A stretch of DNA of 51,093 bases from Pseudomonadota bacterium (lineage in GTDB: Bacteria > Verrucomicrobiota > Verrucomicrobiia > Limisphaerales > SXTU01). The stretch is from NCBI GenBank assembly GCA_009924135.1, contig RFSE01000017.1, positions 1 to 51,093 on the forward strand, given 5' to 3'. Positions 18,753 through 27,303 of this stretch are shown piece by piece; the stretch's first letter is position 1, and each line of letters starts with the position of its first letter. The translations under genes and the position numbers were made by a program. The notes beneath the pieces are model-generated. The model saw only the letters and a program-made list of their open reading frames with translations. It was not told the origin of the DNA and ran no database searches.

Positions 18753-19745
18753 CTAGTTTACCGCGCGGGCCTGAGCTTCGCGACCCAGTTTTTCCAAGGA
18801 CAGCTTCAGGAAGAACAAGCCCGGTCCGCCCGCCTGCTTCGGGTCCACGTCGTAGAAGACGATGCCAAGGTTCCCACCACCCAGCTCGACGGTGCGCGGG
18901 CAGGCACGACCGCCAATTGCGCGGCCCGGATGGTAATACTCGAAGGTCTCGCCCCACGTGACTCCATCGTCGCGGGAAAGGACGTAGCGGATGCGTTCGC
19001 CGCCCACGCCCGGACCGAGGATTTCCGAGGCGAGCAACCAGCCGTTCGCGAGGCCGACCATTTCGTGCCGCCAGCCCTGCTCCTTCACGTTCGGGAAGTT
19101 TGGGATGGTCAGCCACGTCTTGCCCGCATCAGTGGAACGCAGGCCGGCTCCGCTGATGAAGGTGCCCTTCGGCGTGCGGACCATCGGCACCAGCCCGTGC
19201 ACGCGTCCGTCCCCAAACGCCTCGCTCATTCTGGTCGTGGGATCAAACACCTGCGTCTGGTCGCTCAACGGCAGCAGCCACCGGTTCGCGGCCAGTTCCA
19301 CGATGGGATGGCGGATGATGCTCGGGGTCTTCTCATCGCGGGGAAAGGCCTTCGGTTCACTCCACGTCAGCCCGTCGTCGGCAGACAGCGAGTAAAGGAC
19401 GGAGCGTGGTTCCTTCTCGTTGGTCTCCGCACTCCAACGATTCCAAGCATGCAGCAGCCGGCCATCGCGCAGCGTCGTGAGCGAGCCGGGGTAATAGGTC
19501 TTGCCCACGGCCAGGGCGAATGGCTTGGACTCGCTCCAGGTCGCGCCGCCATCGGTGGACCGCGTGAGGCGGAGGTCGTGGTGATTGATGTGGCCGTACG
19601 TGACGACGACGGTTCCCTTTGCAGTGACGCACGCCGCCGGATGGATGTGCCCGCCCACCGGATTGCCGATGCGCACGGGCGCGGCCAGCTCGGCTCCAAG
19701 ACCGACGTGCAAGGCAACGAGCACTGCGAGAAAGATAGGTTTCAT
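18753..19745 (-). CDS. Exported BNR-repeat (sialidase-like) protein
   Basis: A 330-residue protein with a signal peptide at 1-18 (MKPIFLAVLVALHVGLGA). It has four Asp-box/BNR motifs: STDGGATW (63-70), SADDGLTW (121-128), STDAGKTW (204-211) and SRDDGVTW (257-264), typical of a six-bladed propeller sialidase fold. The length is close to the catalytic-domain size of bacterial exo-alpha-sialidase-like proteins. Residues near the N-terminus (ARG-type FRIP motif) are only weakly represented, so enzyme activity on sialic acids is not assured; many PVC members of the family act on other sugars or are uncharacterised. It lies 131 nt upstream of the DUF1549/DUF1553 gene on the same strand, consistent with a glycan-related role for the cluster. 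Confidence 0.8.
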   Translation of the reverse strand: MKPIFLAVLVALHVGLGAELAAPVRIGNPVGGHIHPAACVTAKGTVVVTYGHINHHDLRLTRSTDGGATWSESKPFALAVGKTYYPGSLTTLRDGRLLHAWNRWSAETNEKEPRSVLYSLSADDGLTWSEPKAFPRDEKTPSIIRHPIVELAANRWLLPLSDQTQVFDPTTRMSEAFGDGRVHGLVPMVRTPKGTFISGAGLRSTDAGKTWLTIPNFPNVKEQGWRHEMVGLANGWLLASEILGPGVGGERIRYVLSRDDGVTWGETFEYYHPGRAIGGRACPRTVELGGGNLGIVFYDVDPKQAGGPGLFFLKLSLEKLGREAQARAVN

Positions 19746-19902
19746 TGGTCAGCCCTAATAGTGACGACCAACCCGCCCTGCGCGTTGAACAAAACGTACG
19801 TGGCACGGCGATGATGCAAGTGAAGACGCGTCGGAACGCTGGACAATGGTGTCAAACTTACTGGAGTCGTTCGTGGACCGGACCAATTGGCAGGAAGATT
19901 TA

Positions 19903-19935
19903 GGGCAGGAAAATTGGGATTTAATTTTCCTGCCC
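19903..19935. repeat. 13-bp perfect hairpin
   Basis: GGGCAGGAAAATT (19903-19915) pairs exactly with 19923-19935 across a 7-nt loop. There is no T-run immediately after it on either strand, so an intrinsic terminator is not supported, although it lies between the ends and starts of minus-strand genes. A dispersed palindrome is the simplest reading. The remainder of the 19746-20028 gap has nothing else that I recognise. Confidence 0.6.
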
Positions 19936-20028
19936 AATGCCCTCACGGCGACACAGGCGAGATGCGAGCTGGGACAGGCTGGAAGGCTGTCACACCTCTA
20001 CGACCGCTTCGCTGTTCCGGGAGAAAAG

Positions 20029-20511
20029 TTACTCACCGACCGTGCCGGGAAAATCCGGGCACAGCACCGAATGGGCGAGCGCGCTGGTGGGAGCCGCCGC
20101 GACAAAGAACTCCATCCGACCGTTCATGTCACACAGCCAGACCTCATTCGCCCCGGCCGCGAAGTAGAGCCGTTTCTTTTCGGTGATTTCGTCCCGCGTG
20201 TTCCCGGGCGAGATGACCTCCACGCAAATCTCCGGCGCTTGCACGAGCACGTTTTGCCGCCGGGCCGTGACGAGCCGTTCGGCGGAAATCCACACTACAT
20301 CGACGCCCTTCACTCCGTCCTCGGTGGACACCGGGCACTCCGTGACGACCTTGCCACCCTTGAGCAAACAGCGCAGATGAAAGCCAACTTCACTTTGGTG
20401 AACCCCGTGATCGAACCCCGGCAACGGCGTCAAAACCGGGTGGCCAAAACGGTCGGTTTCAACTCGCTGATCCAACGACACCAGAACGGGATCGGCACAG
20501 ACCTCCGCCAA
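20029..20511 (-). CDS. Uma2 family endonuclease (DUF820)
   Basis: A 160-residue Uma2 protein. The apparent start is TTG at 20511 (LAEVCADPVLVSL, the usual family beginning with an AEVCADP-type motif); no ATG is available in the short open stretch upstream, so the N-terminus is uncertain. The nuclease-core residues expected for a PD-(D/E)xK fold are present: D71 in GVDVVWIS, E98 in EICVEVISPGN, and K112/K113 in EKKRLYFAAGANEVWL. Uma2 proteins are abundant, often transposon- or stress-associated, and mostly uncharacterised. It lies 130 nt downstream of the oxidoreductase gene on the same strand. Standalone, with no visible partner. Confidence 0.78.
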   Translation of the reverse strand: MAEVCADPVLVSLDQRVETDRFGHPVLTPLPGFDHGVHQSEVGFHLRCLLKGGKVVTECPVSTEDGVKGVDVVWISAERLVTARRQNVLVQAPEICVEVISPGNTRDEITEKKRLYFAAGANEVWLCDMNGRMEFFVAAAPTSALAHSVLCPDFPGTVGE

Positions 20512-20641
20512 CGCGCCAGATTGAACGCGTGCTGGTCCGTAACAACGGGCAGTTCAAGCGTGATTCCCATGCTGGCTGCAAATTACGCGCCGAAGCCGGA
20601 CGACGCAAGGCCGTCCCGACGGCCGCCCGGCTCCGCCGCGA

Positions 20642-21805
20642 CTACTTGTTAAACGACTTCGTAAAGTCCTCCGTCGTCGCCTGCACCACCTTCTTCTCGT
20701 GGCGCGAGTTGGCGATGAGTTCGTTCAGCTTGTTCTCCCACGCCTTGCTGTCCATGGGCAGGTCGATGCTCTGGTTGATGAGCGAGGAGTAGAGCAGCAC
20801 GTTGGCCAGCTCGACGGAGCCCATGCCTTCCGCACCGGGCGCGATGAGCGGCTTGCCGTCGAGGATCGCGTTCACGAAGTTCTGGATGAGGATGCCGTGC
20901 GGGTTGGTCGCGGCGTCGAACGGGATGTCGCACTGCCACACCTCGGGCTTGGCGAAGCCGCTCTTCGAGGTCTTGCTGAACTCGATCATGTCGCCGTCGT
21001 TGCGCGTGAACTTCATCTTGTCGTTCTCCACGACGAGCTTGCCGCGCGTGCCACAGAGTTCGAGGCGGTTCGTGCCCGGGGCCTCGCCGGTGGACGAGAT
21101 GAAGACGCCCGTCGCGCCGTTGGCCCATTCCATGTAGGTCGTGATGTTGTCCTCCACCTCGATGTTGTGGAAGCGGCCGAGCTGGCAGAAGCCGCGCACG
21201 GTCTTGGGCATCCCGCAGAGCCACTGGAGCATGTCGAGCTGGTGCAGGCACTGGTTGAGCAGCACGCCCCCACCCTCGCCCTTCCAGGTCGCGCGCCACC
21301 CGCCGCTGGCGTAGTAGGCCTCCGTGCGGAACCAGTCCGTGATGATCCAGTTCACGCGCACGAGCTGGCCGAAGTCCGCGCTGGCGAGGAGCTGCTTGAT
21401 CTTCTGGTAGCGCGGCTCCACGCGCATCTGGAACATCCCGGCGAACACCTGCTGCGGATGCGCCCGCGCCACGGCGATCAACCGCTCGGCATCCGCCTTG
21501 TGCGCGGAAATGGGCTTCTCGACCATCACATGCAGGCCGTTGTTGAGTGCGTCAATGCCCAGCGACGTGTGGAGGAAGTGCGGCGTGGCGATGACGATGG
21601 CGTCGATCTCCTTGGACCGGATCATCTCCTCGGCGCTGCTGAAGGTCTTGAGACCGGGCTTGTTCTTGAACGGCTCCAGGCCGGGTGCATAGGCATCGCT
21701 GACGGCCATCAGCTCACAGCGGGAAATCTTTTTATCAAGCAGGTAGCCGCAATGGAACTTGCCGATGTTGCCGAGGCCGACGATGCCGAGACGAACGTGT
21801 TTCAT
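20642..21805 (-). CDS. Gfo/Idh/MocA family oxidoreductase
   Basis: A 387-residue NAD(P)-dependent oxidoreductase. The N-terminal Rossmann fold opens with LGIVGLGNIGKFH (G10, G12, G15), then the nucleotide-binding strand ends ELMAVSD. The family signature EKPIS lies at 96-100, contributing the conserved lysine K97. The C-terminal domain has GGVLLNQCLHQLDMLQWLCG, with the conserved H-x-x-D seen in sugar dehydrogenases and alpha-glycosidase relatives. Cytosolic: no signal peptide. PVC genomes carry many paralogs acting on sugar derivatives; the exact substrate cannot be read from sequence. Neighbours give no decisive hint beyond the sialidase-like gene further downstream. Confidence 0.9.
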   Translation of the reverse strand: MKHVRLGIVGLGNIGKFHCGYLLDKKISRCELMAVSDAYAPGLEPFKNKPGLKTFSSAEEMIRSKEIDAIVIATPHFLHTSLGIDALNNGLHVMVEKPISAHKADAERLIAVARAHPQQVFAGMFQMRVEPRYQKIKQLLASADFGQLVRVNWIITDWFRTEAYYASGGWRATWKGEGGGVLLNQCLHQLDMLQWLCGMPKTVRGFCQLGRFHNIEVEDNITTYMEWANGATGVFISSTGEAPGTNRLELCGTRGKLVVENDKMKFTRNDGDMIEFSKTSKSGFAKPEVWQCDIPFDAATNPHGILIQNFVNAILDGKPLIAPGAEGMGSVELANVLLYSSLINQSIDLPMDSKAWENKLNELIANSRHEKKVVQATTEDFTKSFNK

Positions 21806-21858
21806 GGGCGCAGAGTATCACTGCGCCCGAAAATCGCGGGCAAGCCCTTTCGCACCAA

Positions 21859-21935
21859 ACTGGAGCGCCGGTCTCCAACCCGGCGCGAACCGACCACGCG
21901 AATGAACGCGCCGGGTCGGAGACCGGCGCTCCGGT
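21859..21935. repeat. 29-bp near-perfect inverted repeat between the oxidoreductase and yraN
   Basis: The arms 21859-21887 and 21907-21935 match as reverse complements at 27 of 29 positions, with a 19-nt loop. It fills almost the whole gap between yraN (its stop is 3 nt away) and the start region of the oxidoreductase gene. It may act as a transcription end-point for yraN, but there is no clear T-run, so a dispersed palindromic element is at least as likely. Confidence 0.75.
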
Positions 21936-21937
21936 TT

Positions 21938-22375
21938 TTAGCCGTGCCGCAGCGGGGCCGAGAGGGTGAACGAATTCGGCAGGTGGCGGACTTCGCGCAC
22001 GGTGCCGTCGGTGAGGAGCACTTCCACGATGTCGAAGCGGATTTTCACGCGCGGGTCCTTGAGCAGGCGGACGTAATCCATCGCGGTCTGGGATAGCAGC
22101 CGCTTCTTGCGCGAGTTCACGGCGGCGGCGGGACGGGTCCAGTCCTCGGAGGAACGGGTCTTCACCTCGACGAACACCAGGCAGTCTTCATCGCGGAAGA
22201 CGAGGTCGATCTCGCCGCGCGCGGACCGGAAGTTGGCGGTGAGGTATTTCAGGCCCTGTTCCTGCAGGTGCGCCTTCGCGGCGCGTTCGCCCAGCTTGCC
22301 GCGCCGGAGATGTTCCGGCTGGTCCGTGGCCGCGATGGCCTTGAGCTTCTGCCAGAGTTTCTTGACGGGTTTCAT
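21938..22375 (-). CDS. yraN: YraN/UPF0102 family protein
   Basis: A 145-residue protein of the UPF0102 family. The start at 22375 (MKPVKKLWQKLKAI) is preferred; the frame stays open upstream but is non-coding in composition. Family signature: RRGKLGERAAKAHLQEQGL, then NFRSARGEIDLVFRDEDCLVFVEVKTRS, where the E-I-D ... V-E-V-K pattern is the PD-(D/E)xK nuclease-like core, and the end MDYVRLLKDPRVKIRFDIVEVLL. Members are predicted Holliday-junction-resolvase-like nucleases with a role not well defined; the gene often lies near rnhB, which in this window is far away. Length is typical for the family (about 120-150). Confidence 0.92.
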   Translation of the reverse strand: MKPVKKLWQKLKAIAATDQPEHLRRGKLGERAAKAHLQEQGLKYLTANFRSARGEIDLVFRDEDCLVFVEVKTRSSEDWTRPAAAVNSRKKRLLSQTAMDYVRLLKDPRVKIRFDIVEVLLTDGTVREVRHLPNSFTLSAPLRHG

Positions 22376-22722
22376 GGCAACATCACCCACTGCTCCATCT
22401 TCATCTGGCCAAAGTTCCGCCAATGAAACGGACCGGGGCCCAGCAAACTGGCTTCCCAGCCAGGGAGAGCATGAACCGCAAGCAACCCATGACAACGTTC
22501 GCGCACGGTGAATCCTGCACACGAGTCATAATCCTGACCTGCATCGAACTGGAGGAGCATCTGGGGCTGATCTACGACAATCATGAGCTCATTGAACTCA
22601 ACACGGTCATTTTGAGGGCACGCACGGGTGGAGGCAAGCACGGGTTCGGCAGCATGGGTTTTCAAGCAGCTGGTTGGTTGGGCCGGTTTGGACACAATGA
22701 CGGTTAAAGGCAAGGGTTCGGA
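22376..22722. other. Intergenic stretch with no supported gene
   Basis: About 350 nt between the start of yraN and a recombinase remnant. Short open frames exist on both strands, but none has a recognisable domain or credible coding character. It probably contains the yraN promoter, reading leftwards, but I see no convincing -35/-10 pair. Confidence 0.4.
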
Positions 22723-22900
22723 CCAGTTCAGCCGGCACACCCTCCACTCGCCTCCTCCAAATTCAACTCAGCTCTGGCCAACGCAGATGTCCGCCAGGCG
22801 TTCCGCTTCAAGTTCATCGGCCACTCGCCGGACTCGATGAACGACCGTTACCCGAAGCCCGACTGCAAACCGCCCGGCGATGCCGTCGTGTGGTTCCCGA
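22723..22900 (+). pseudogene. Decayed tyrosine recombinase (integrase) C-terminal remnant
   Basis: In one frame at about 22723-22755 the sequence reads DQFSRHTLHS, resembling the R-H-T box of tyrosine recombinases. In a different frame from 22762 it reads NSALANADVRQ and then KFIGHSPDSMNDRY, resembling the family's LANAGV ... LGHSS...MT.RY block with the second His and the final Tyr. The two parts are about one-half of the catalytic domain apart in a normal protein and lie in different frames, so the gene is frameshifted and truncated. No attachment sites are visible. Most likely a scar of a former integrative element. Boundaries approximate. Confidence 0.55.
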
Positions 22901-22960
22901 TTGCGGATGCCCGTCAACCCGCTGGGCAACGAAGGATCAAGAACGAAGAACGGGAAGCGA

Positions 22961-24223
22961 TCAGTATTTCGGGAAGATGGCCGGGGTCGGGAAGCGCTCT
23001 TCGAGGTTGGACGCATCGTTGAGGTATTCCTCCCGGGGCACCTGGACCTGGGGCCAACTCCCGGGGCGGACGCGGACGGTCCGGCCGGGGCGGATGCCTT
23101 CGATGATGAGGTCGGTTTCAAAGCGAATTTGGATGCCGCTGCTGCCCAAGGGGGCCGCACCGGGCAGCTTCGTGACCTCCAGGAGCGACCCGCGGGAGCA
23201 CATGTGCGCGGGGCCGTAGGCGCCGTGGGTGTGCTTCAAGGTGTTCTCGACGGCATTCATCAGGGCGGAGCCGCCTTTTTGGAAATCGGCGTACAGGGAG
23301 GCGTCCATGCCGCCGAACAGGGTCGCGGTCACGGTGGCGCGGCCGAACTTGCCGTACTCGACGGCGTCGATCCAGGCGGCCAGCCAACGGCTGCGGATGA
23401 AGGCCTTGTGCACTTCGGTCTGGTGGTGGGCGGCGCGGTGCATGGAGGCATCGTCCAGCCAGATGTCCGAGATGTGAAAGCGCGTGAAAATGCCGTCCGG
23501 GGTGGGTTTCCAGGTAATGCCGAGCTGGACGGTCTGGCCGCCGAGGGGTTTCTTTCCTTCCGCGGGCCACGCGCCTTCGGCGATCAGTTCTTCGATCCCG
23601 AGGGACTCGCGACGGCGCCAGATGCGGGTGCCGGCGTCGAAGGTCAGCTTTTCCTCGGTCGCCTTGCCGTCGCCACCCTGCTTCGGTTCACGGGTGGCGA
23701 TGATCATGCCCGCCTGGTTCTTGAGGTCCACTTCCTTCAGCTTCCAGACCACGTTCTCACGCTGGCAATGGCTGGGCTCGTCTTCGAGGAGGAGGACATG
23801 GTTCTCGGCGGGGGCGATGCCGCCGCCACCGGAATAGTTTGCCGGCCGGCTCTTGTTGTCCACCGGCAACACTGGCACGGCGGAGAGCTTCGGGTCAGGC
23901 GGGAGAAAAGCCCGGACATGCAGCACCGTGCCCAGCGGGATGTCCCGCAGATCCGCCGGCGCGCCGTGATAGCGGACGATGGCGTAGGGCAGCAGGGCGA
24001 AGGGGTGCGGTTCGTTGCGGAAAAACATGCCCGGCCCCACCACGCGAATGCTGCCGCGGCGGTTCGCATGATCCACGAACACGAGTTCGCCCCGGTAGGA
24101 ATGGGCCTTTTCCAAGGGCGGGAATTTTCCGGCTTCGGGGCGGAAGAGTTCGTCGGCCGCCTGGGCGGCGCAGCCGGCCAGCAGGAGGAGCGAACAGCCA
24201 AGAACAAATAGTGAGCGCTTCAT
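22961..24223 (-). CDS. Conserved hypothetical lipoprotein, paralog 1
   Basis: A 420-residue protein that I do not recognise. The start at 24223 gives MKRSLFVLGCSLLLLAGCAAQ, a lipoprotein signal with lipobox LLAGC (Cys18); an upstream ATG at 24475 lies inside the neighbouring gene in another frame and is rejected. The mature part opens [35 protein letters not shown] and ends [13 protein letters not shown]. It shares long blocks with the next gene (24249-25622), including [48 protein letters not shown], and a near-identical C-terminus, so the pair is a tandem duplication. Predicted membrane-anchored and periplasm-facing. The sequence looks beta-rich. Spacing to the next gene upstream is 25 nt, so they are probably co-transcribed after the DUF1552 gene. 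Confidence 0.78.
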   Translation of the reverse strand: MKRSLFVLGCSLLLLAGCAAQAADELFRPEAGKFPPLEKAHSYRGELVFVDHANRRGSIRVVGPGMFFRNEPHPFALLPYAIVRYHGAPADLRDIPLGTVLHVRAFLPPDPKLSAVPVLPVDNKSRPANYSGGGGIAPAENHVLLLEDEPSHCQRENVVWKLKEVDLKNQAGMIIATREPKQGGDGKATEEKLTFDAGTRIWRRRESLGIEELIAEGAWPAEGKKPLGGQTVQLGITWKPTPDGIFTRFHISDIWLDDASMHRAAHHQTEVHKAFIRSRWLAAWIDAVEYGKFGRATVTATLFGGMDASLYADFQKGGSALMNAVENTLKHTHGAYGPAHMCSRGSLLEVTKLPGAAPLGSSGIQIRFETDLIIEGIRPGRTVRVRPGSWPQVQVPREEYLNDASNLEERFPTPAIFPKY

Positions 24224-24248
24224 AGGACGGGCAGGAGAGTGATGGGGA

Positions 24249-25622
24249 TCAGTATCTCGGGAAAATGGCCGGGGTCGGGAAGCGTTCCTCGAGGTTGCTG
24301 TTGTCGTATTCCTCGCGGGGCACTTGCATCTTGGGCCAGCTTTCCGGGCGGATACGGACGACTCTCGTGGGCCGGATGCCTTCGATGATGAGGTCGGTCT
24401 CGAATTGGATCTGGATGCCGCTGCTGCCCAGGGGGATGGCTCCGCTGGCCTTGGTGACGCCAACGATTTTGCCATTGGAGGCCACGTGGCTGGGGCCGTA
24501 GTGGCCGGCGGCGTGCTTCAAGGTGCTCTCGGAGCCGTTGATCTGGGCCTGAAGGTCCTTCTGGAAGTCGGCGTAAAGCGAGGGATCCATCCCGCCGAAC
24601 AGCGTCGCGGTGACGGTGGCGCGGCCGAACTTGCCATACTCGACGGCATCCACCCAGGCAGGCATCCAGCGGCTGCGGATGAAGGCTTTGTGCGTCTCGG
24701 TCTGAAACTGGGCGGCGTTTTCGATGGCGGCGGTGTCCAGCCAGATGTCCGAGACATGAAACTGGGTGAAGGCGCCATTGAGCCCATCCCCGGGTGCGGG
24801 CCGCCAAGTGATCCCGAGCAGGACGGACTGCCCATTGAGGCTCTTCTTCCCGCTGGCGGGCCACGCTCCTTCGGCGACCAGATTCGCAATTCCGATGCGT
24901 TCGCGGCCGCGCCAGATGCGGGTCCCGGCGTCGAAGGTCAACTTTTCCTCGTCCACTTTGCCGGCTCCGCCGGCCTTCAACTCGCAACTGGCGAGGATCG
25001 TACCTTTGTTATTGTTGAGTTCCACTTCTTTGAGCTTCCAGGTTTTGCCCACGCGCAGACAGTGACTGGGCTCGTCTTCAAGGAGGAGGGCGTGGTTTTC
25101 GGCGGGGAAGATGCCAATGCCGCGATAATGGCCGGCGTCCTTCGCCTTGCTGTCCACCGGCAATACCGGCACGACCGAGGTCTTCGGATCCGGCGGGAGG
25201 AAGCCGCAGACGTGCAGCACGGTGCCGAGCGGGATGTCACGCAGATCCGCCGGGGCGCCCTGATAACGCACGATGCCATACGGCAGCAGGGCGAAGGGAT
25301 GCGGGTCATTGCGGTAAAACTTGCCCGTCCCCGCCACGCGGAGGCTGCCCCGGCGGTTCGCATGATCGACGAACACGAGTTCGCCCCGGTAGGTGTGGGC
25401 CTTTTCCAGCGGTGGGAACTTGCCGGCTTCGGGGCGGAAGATGTCGGTTCCTGGTTCTTGGTTCTTGGTTCTTCGTTCGGGGTTGGCAGCGGTCGCATGG
25501 GCGACCAACGAACAACCCAGCACCAACCAACACGAACAAACCAACCACCGCAACCGAAGCACCGGTAACGAAGCCTGCGGAACCAAGAACCTAGAACCAA
25601 GAACCAGGAACAAGCGTGTCAC
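24249..25622 (-). CDS. Conserved hypothetical lipoprotein, paralog 2, with repeat-invaded signal region
   Basis: The start is taken as GTG at 25622, which overlaps the DUF1552 stop by 4 nt (GTGA), a typical coupled arrangement; this gives 457 residues. The mature part is a clear paralog of the upstream-numbered gene at 22961-24223 (same [15 protein letters not shown] opening and [13 protein letters not shown] ending). The N-terminus is longer than in the paralog by about 35 residues: [15 protein letters not shown], then a lipobox-like LVLGC, then [13 protein letters not shown]. The two extra segments are encoded by heptad repeats (see 25446-25615). A start further in, at a GTG or TTG before [11 protein letters not shown], would remove one of them and cannot be excluded. 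Function unknown. Confidence 0.7.
   Translation of the reverse strand: MTRLFLVLGSRFLVPQASLPVLRLRWLVCSCWLVLGCSLVAHATAANPERRTKNQEPGTDIFRPEAGKFPPLEKAHTYRGELVFVDHANRRGSLRVAGTGKFYRNDPHPFALLPYGIVRYQGAPADLRDIPLGTVLHVCGFLPPDPKTSVVPVLPVDSKAKDAGHYRGIGIFPAENHALLLEDEPSHCLRVGKTWKLKEVELNNNKGTILASCELKAGGAGKVDEEKLTFDAGTRIWRGRERIGIANLVAEGAWPASGKKSLNGQSVLLGITWRPAPGDGLNGAFTQFHVSDIWLDTAAIENAAQFQTETHKAFIRSRWMPAWVDAVEYGKFGRATVTATLFGGMDPSLYADFQKDLQAQINGSESTLKHAAGHYGPSHVASNGKIVGVTKASGAIPLGSSGIQIQFETDLIIEGIRPTRVVRIRPESWPKMQVPREEYDNSNLEERFPTPAIFPRY
25446..25615. repeat. Inverted pair of heptad repeats flanking a signal-peptide coding region
   Basis: The left arm, 25446-25480, reads GGTTCCT then three GGTTCTT units and a degenerate CGTTCGG. 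The right arm, 25581-25615, reads AACCAAG, AACCTAG, AACCAAG, AACCAGG, AACAAGC, which is the complement pattern. The arms therefore form an imperfect inverted repeat of about 35 bp with a loop of 100 nt. Both are read on the minus strand inside the lipoprotein gene without a stop codon. The loop itself is also rich in AACCAAC-like units. Confidence 0.75.
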
Positions 25623-26995
25623 AGCGCGATCACCTTGTTGCTGTCGCCAAACTGGCCGGTTTCCACGCCCATGCGCTGGGCCATGAGGAGCAGGAGATTG
25701 CTCATGTGGGCTTCCGAGTTGGCCGGGCGGCTGCAGAGCTGGTAATGAGCCGAGGTGAGGGCGCCGTCCGCGCCGACGGCGTAGCCTTTGAATCCAGCGG
25801 TCGCCTTGTTGAAGTCGAGATGGCTGCCGTGCTTCAGCCCCAGGTCCGATCCACCGGCGAGCACGAGCGGGAGGTTGGCGTTGCCATGGCTGTGGCCGTA
25901 GCACATGCCGCTGCCGAAGAGCGCCATCGTGGAGCCCAGAAGCGGTTTGCCGTTGAGGTCCTTGGTCTCGGTGAGCCGGGTGAGGAAGTAGCTGTATTGC
26001 TCGATGGCGAAGGTGTCGTAGTTCGTGAGCTTCTCCATGTAGCCGGCATCGCCGCCGTGGTGGCTGAGCTGGTGGCGCGACTCGGTGATGCCGATCTCGG
26101 GAATGGCGAACGCATCGCCCTCGCCGCCCAGGCTGAAGGTGGCCACGCGGGTGACATCCGTCTGGAAGGCGAGCACCATGAGGTCATAGACGGTGCGGAA
26201 ATAGTCGCCGGCCAGCGTGGCGGCGACGTCGCGGTTGGTGCGTTTGCGGTCGGCGTCGGAGAGGGTGGGCAGCGGCGTGTCGAGCCAGGCGTCGGCCCGC
26301 CGGGTGCGGATCTCCGTTTCCCGCACGGAGGTGAGGTATTGATTGAGGCGTCCCTTGTCCGCCGCGCCCATTTTCTGCTCGAGCCGGCGCACTTCCGCGA
26401 GGTTGGCGTCCAGCACGCTGCCCTTGCGGCGCAAGGCCCGGCGCTGGGCCGTTTTTCCGCCTTTGGGTTCCTCGAAGAGGGAGGCGAAGATCTCACTGCA
26501 ACGACGCAGCGAAGGCAGCCGCACGCCATCCGCCGTCCAGGCGAGGGAGTCGCCGGTGAGCGCCACCTCCATCGAAGGGTAACGCGTGTGCTGCGCGGTG
26601 AGCTCGGCCATCTTCTGGTCCACCGAGATGGTGTTGCGATCCGAGGGGCCAAGCTTCCCGCCGGTGAGCCAGACGGAGATGCAGTTGTGGTGATGGCTGA
26701 GCGCGCCCGGGTGATGCAGGCCGCTGATGGGCGTGATGACATCACGATGCTTCTCCAGCGGCTTCAGCGACCGCGAGAACTGGTAATCCTTGCCCGGCGT
26801 GAGAATCTGGTAGTTGAGCGAGTGGACGCCGTTGGCCAGGTAAATAAAGGCGCTGCGCTTCGGTGCGACCGAGGCCTTATCCTCCGCGCGGAGCGGCACC
26901 ATGCATTCGAGCATCGGCAGCGCGACCAGGCTGCCCATGGCACGCAGGGCGTGACGGCGGTCGATCAGCCAGGATTGGGAGAGGTAGTTGCTCAT
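25619..26995 (-). CDS. DUF1552 family protein, Tat-exported (copy C)
   Basis: A 458-residue DUF1552 protein. The leader [30 protein letters not shown] carries the twin-arginine pair. Family blocks: [66 protein letters not shown], and the C-terminal [33 protein letters not shown], which keeps the H-G-N element. It is 91 nt from a divergently oriented small gene pair on the plus strand, whereas its likely partner, PSD copy C, lies 690 nt upstream on the minus strand beyond that pair. Downstream it overlaps the paralogous lipoprotein gene by 4 nt. Function unknown; periplasmic by inference. Confidence 0.91.
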   Translation of the reverse strand: MSNYLSQSWLIDRRHALRAMGSLVALPMLECMVPLRAEDKASVAPKRSAFIYLANGVHSLNYQILTPGKDYQFSRSLKPLEKHRDVITPISGLHHPGALSHHHNCISVWLTGGKLGPSDRNTISVDQKMAELTAQHTRYPSMEVALTGDSLAWTADGVRLPSLRRCSEIFASLFEEPKGGKTAQRRALRRKGSVLDANLAEVRRLEQKMGAADKGRLNQYLTSVRETEIRTRRADAWLDTPLPTLSDADRKRTNRDVAATLAGDYFRTVYDLMVLAFQTDVTRVATFSLGGEGDAFAIPEIGITESRHQLSHHGGDAGYMEKLTNYDTFAIEQYSYFLTRLTETKDLNGKPLLGSTMALFGSGMCYGHSHGNANLPLVLAGGSDLGLKHGSHLDFNKATAGFKGYAVGADGALTSAHYQLCSRPANSEAHMSNLLLLMAQRMGVETGQFGDSNKVIAL

Positions 26996-27086
26996 AAAAT
27001 GGAGTGGTCGAGTTGAGGAGTACTGGTTACGGTCAAAGCGATGATTTTTGGGTTTGAGTCCAGCGGGGCGAGTGTATCATCCGAGC

Positions 27087-27296
27087 ATGACACTGAGTGA
27101 GATCATGTCATCGGTGAGGTTGTTGCCAGCAGCCGACAAACTGAAACTGATTCGCTTCCTGGCCGTCGAAATTGACGACCGAGATGAAATTTATCCGCTG
27201 GAGCATGGCATGACCTACCACCTGCAAACCCCGCAGTTTGAGGCCGGAGCCACGGATGAGCTCAACAAGCTGCTGGATGCCGCGCGCCCAGCTTGA
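27087..27296 (+). CDS. Small hypothetical protein upstream of a retropepsin-like gene
   Basis: A 69-residue protein starting MTLSEIMSSVRLLPAADKLKLIRFLAVEID and ending DELNKLLDAARPA. The first 30 residues resemble the short N-terminal helix region of small antitoxin-type proteins that precede toxins or small protease-like partners, but no DNA-binding motif is certain. The ATG at 27087 is preferred because the coding-like part begins there; a start at 27048 is possible. It lies immediately upstream of the retropepsin-like gene with a 7-nt gap, so they look co-transcribed. The pair is the only plus-strand coding sequence in the left half of the window. No function is assigned. Confidence 0.5.
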   Translation: MTLSEIMSSVRLLPAADKLKLIRFLAVEIDDRDEIYPLEHGMTYHLQTPQFEAGATDELNKLLDAARPA

Positions 27297-27303
27297 GATC
27301 GCC

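Noticed and set aside
19903..19935. The 13-bp hairpin as an intrinsic terminator
   Set aside because: No T-run follows the stem on either strand, and it is 90 nt from the nearest stop codon; a dispersed palindrome fits better.
22423..22707. A 94-residue open frame between yraN and the integrase remnant
   Set aside because: Its translated sequence has no recognisable domain and a composition unlike real genes here; probably spurious or part of decayed DNA.
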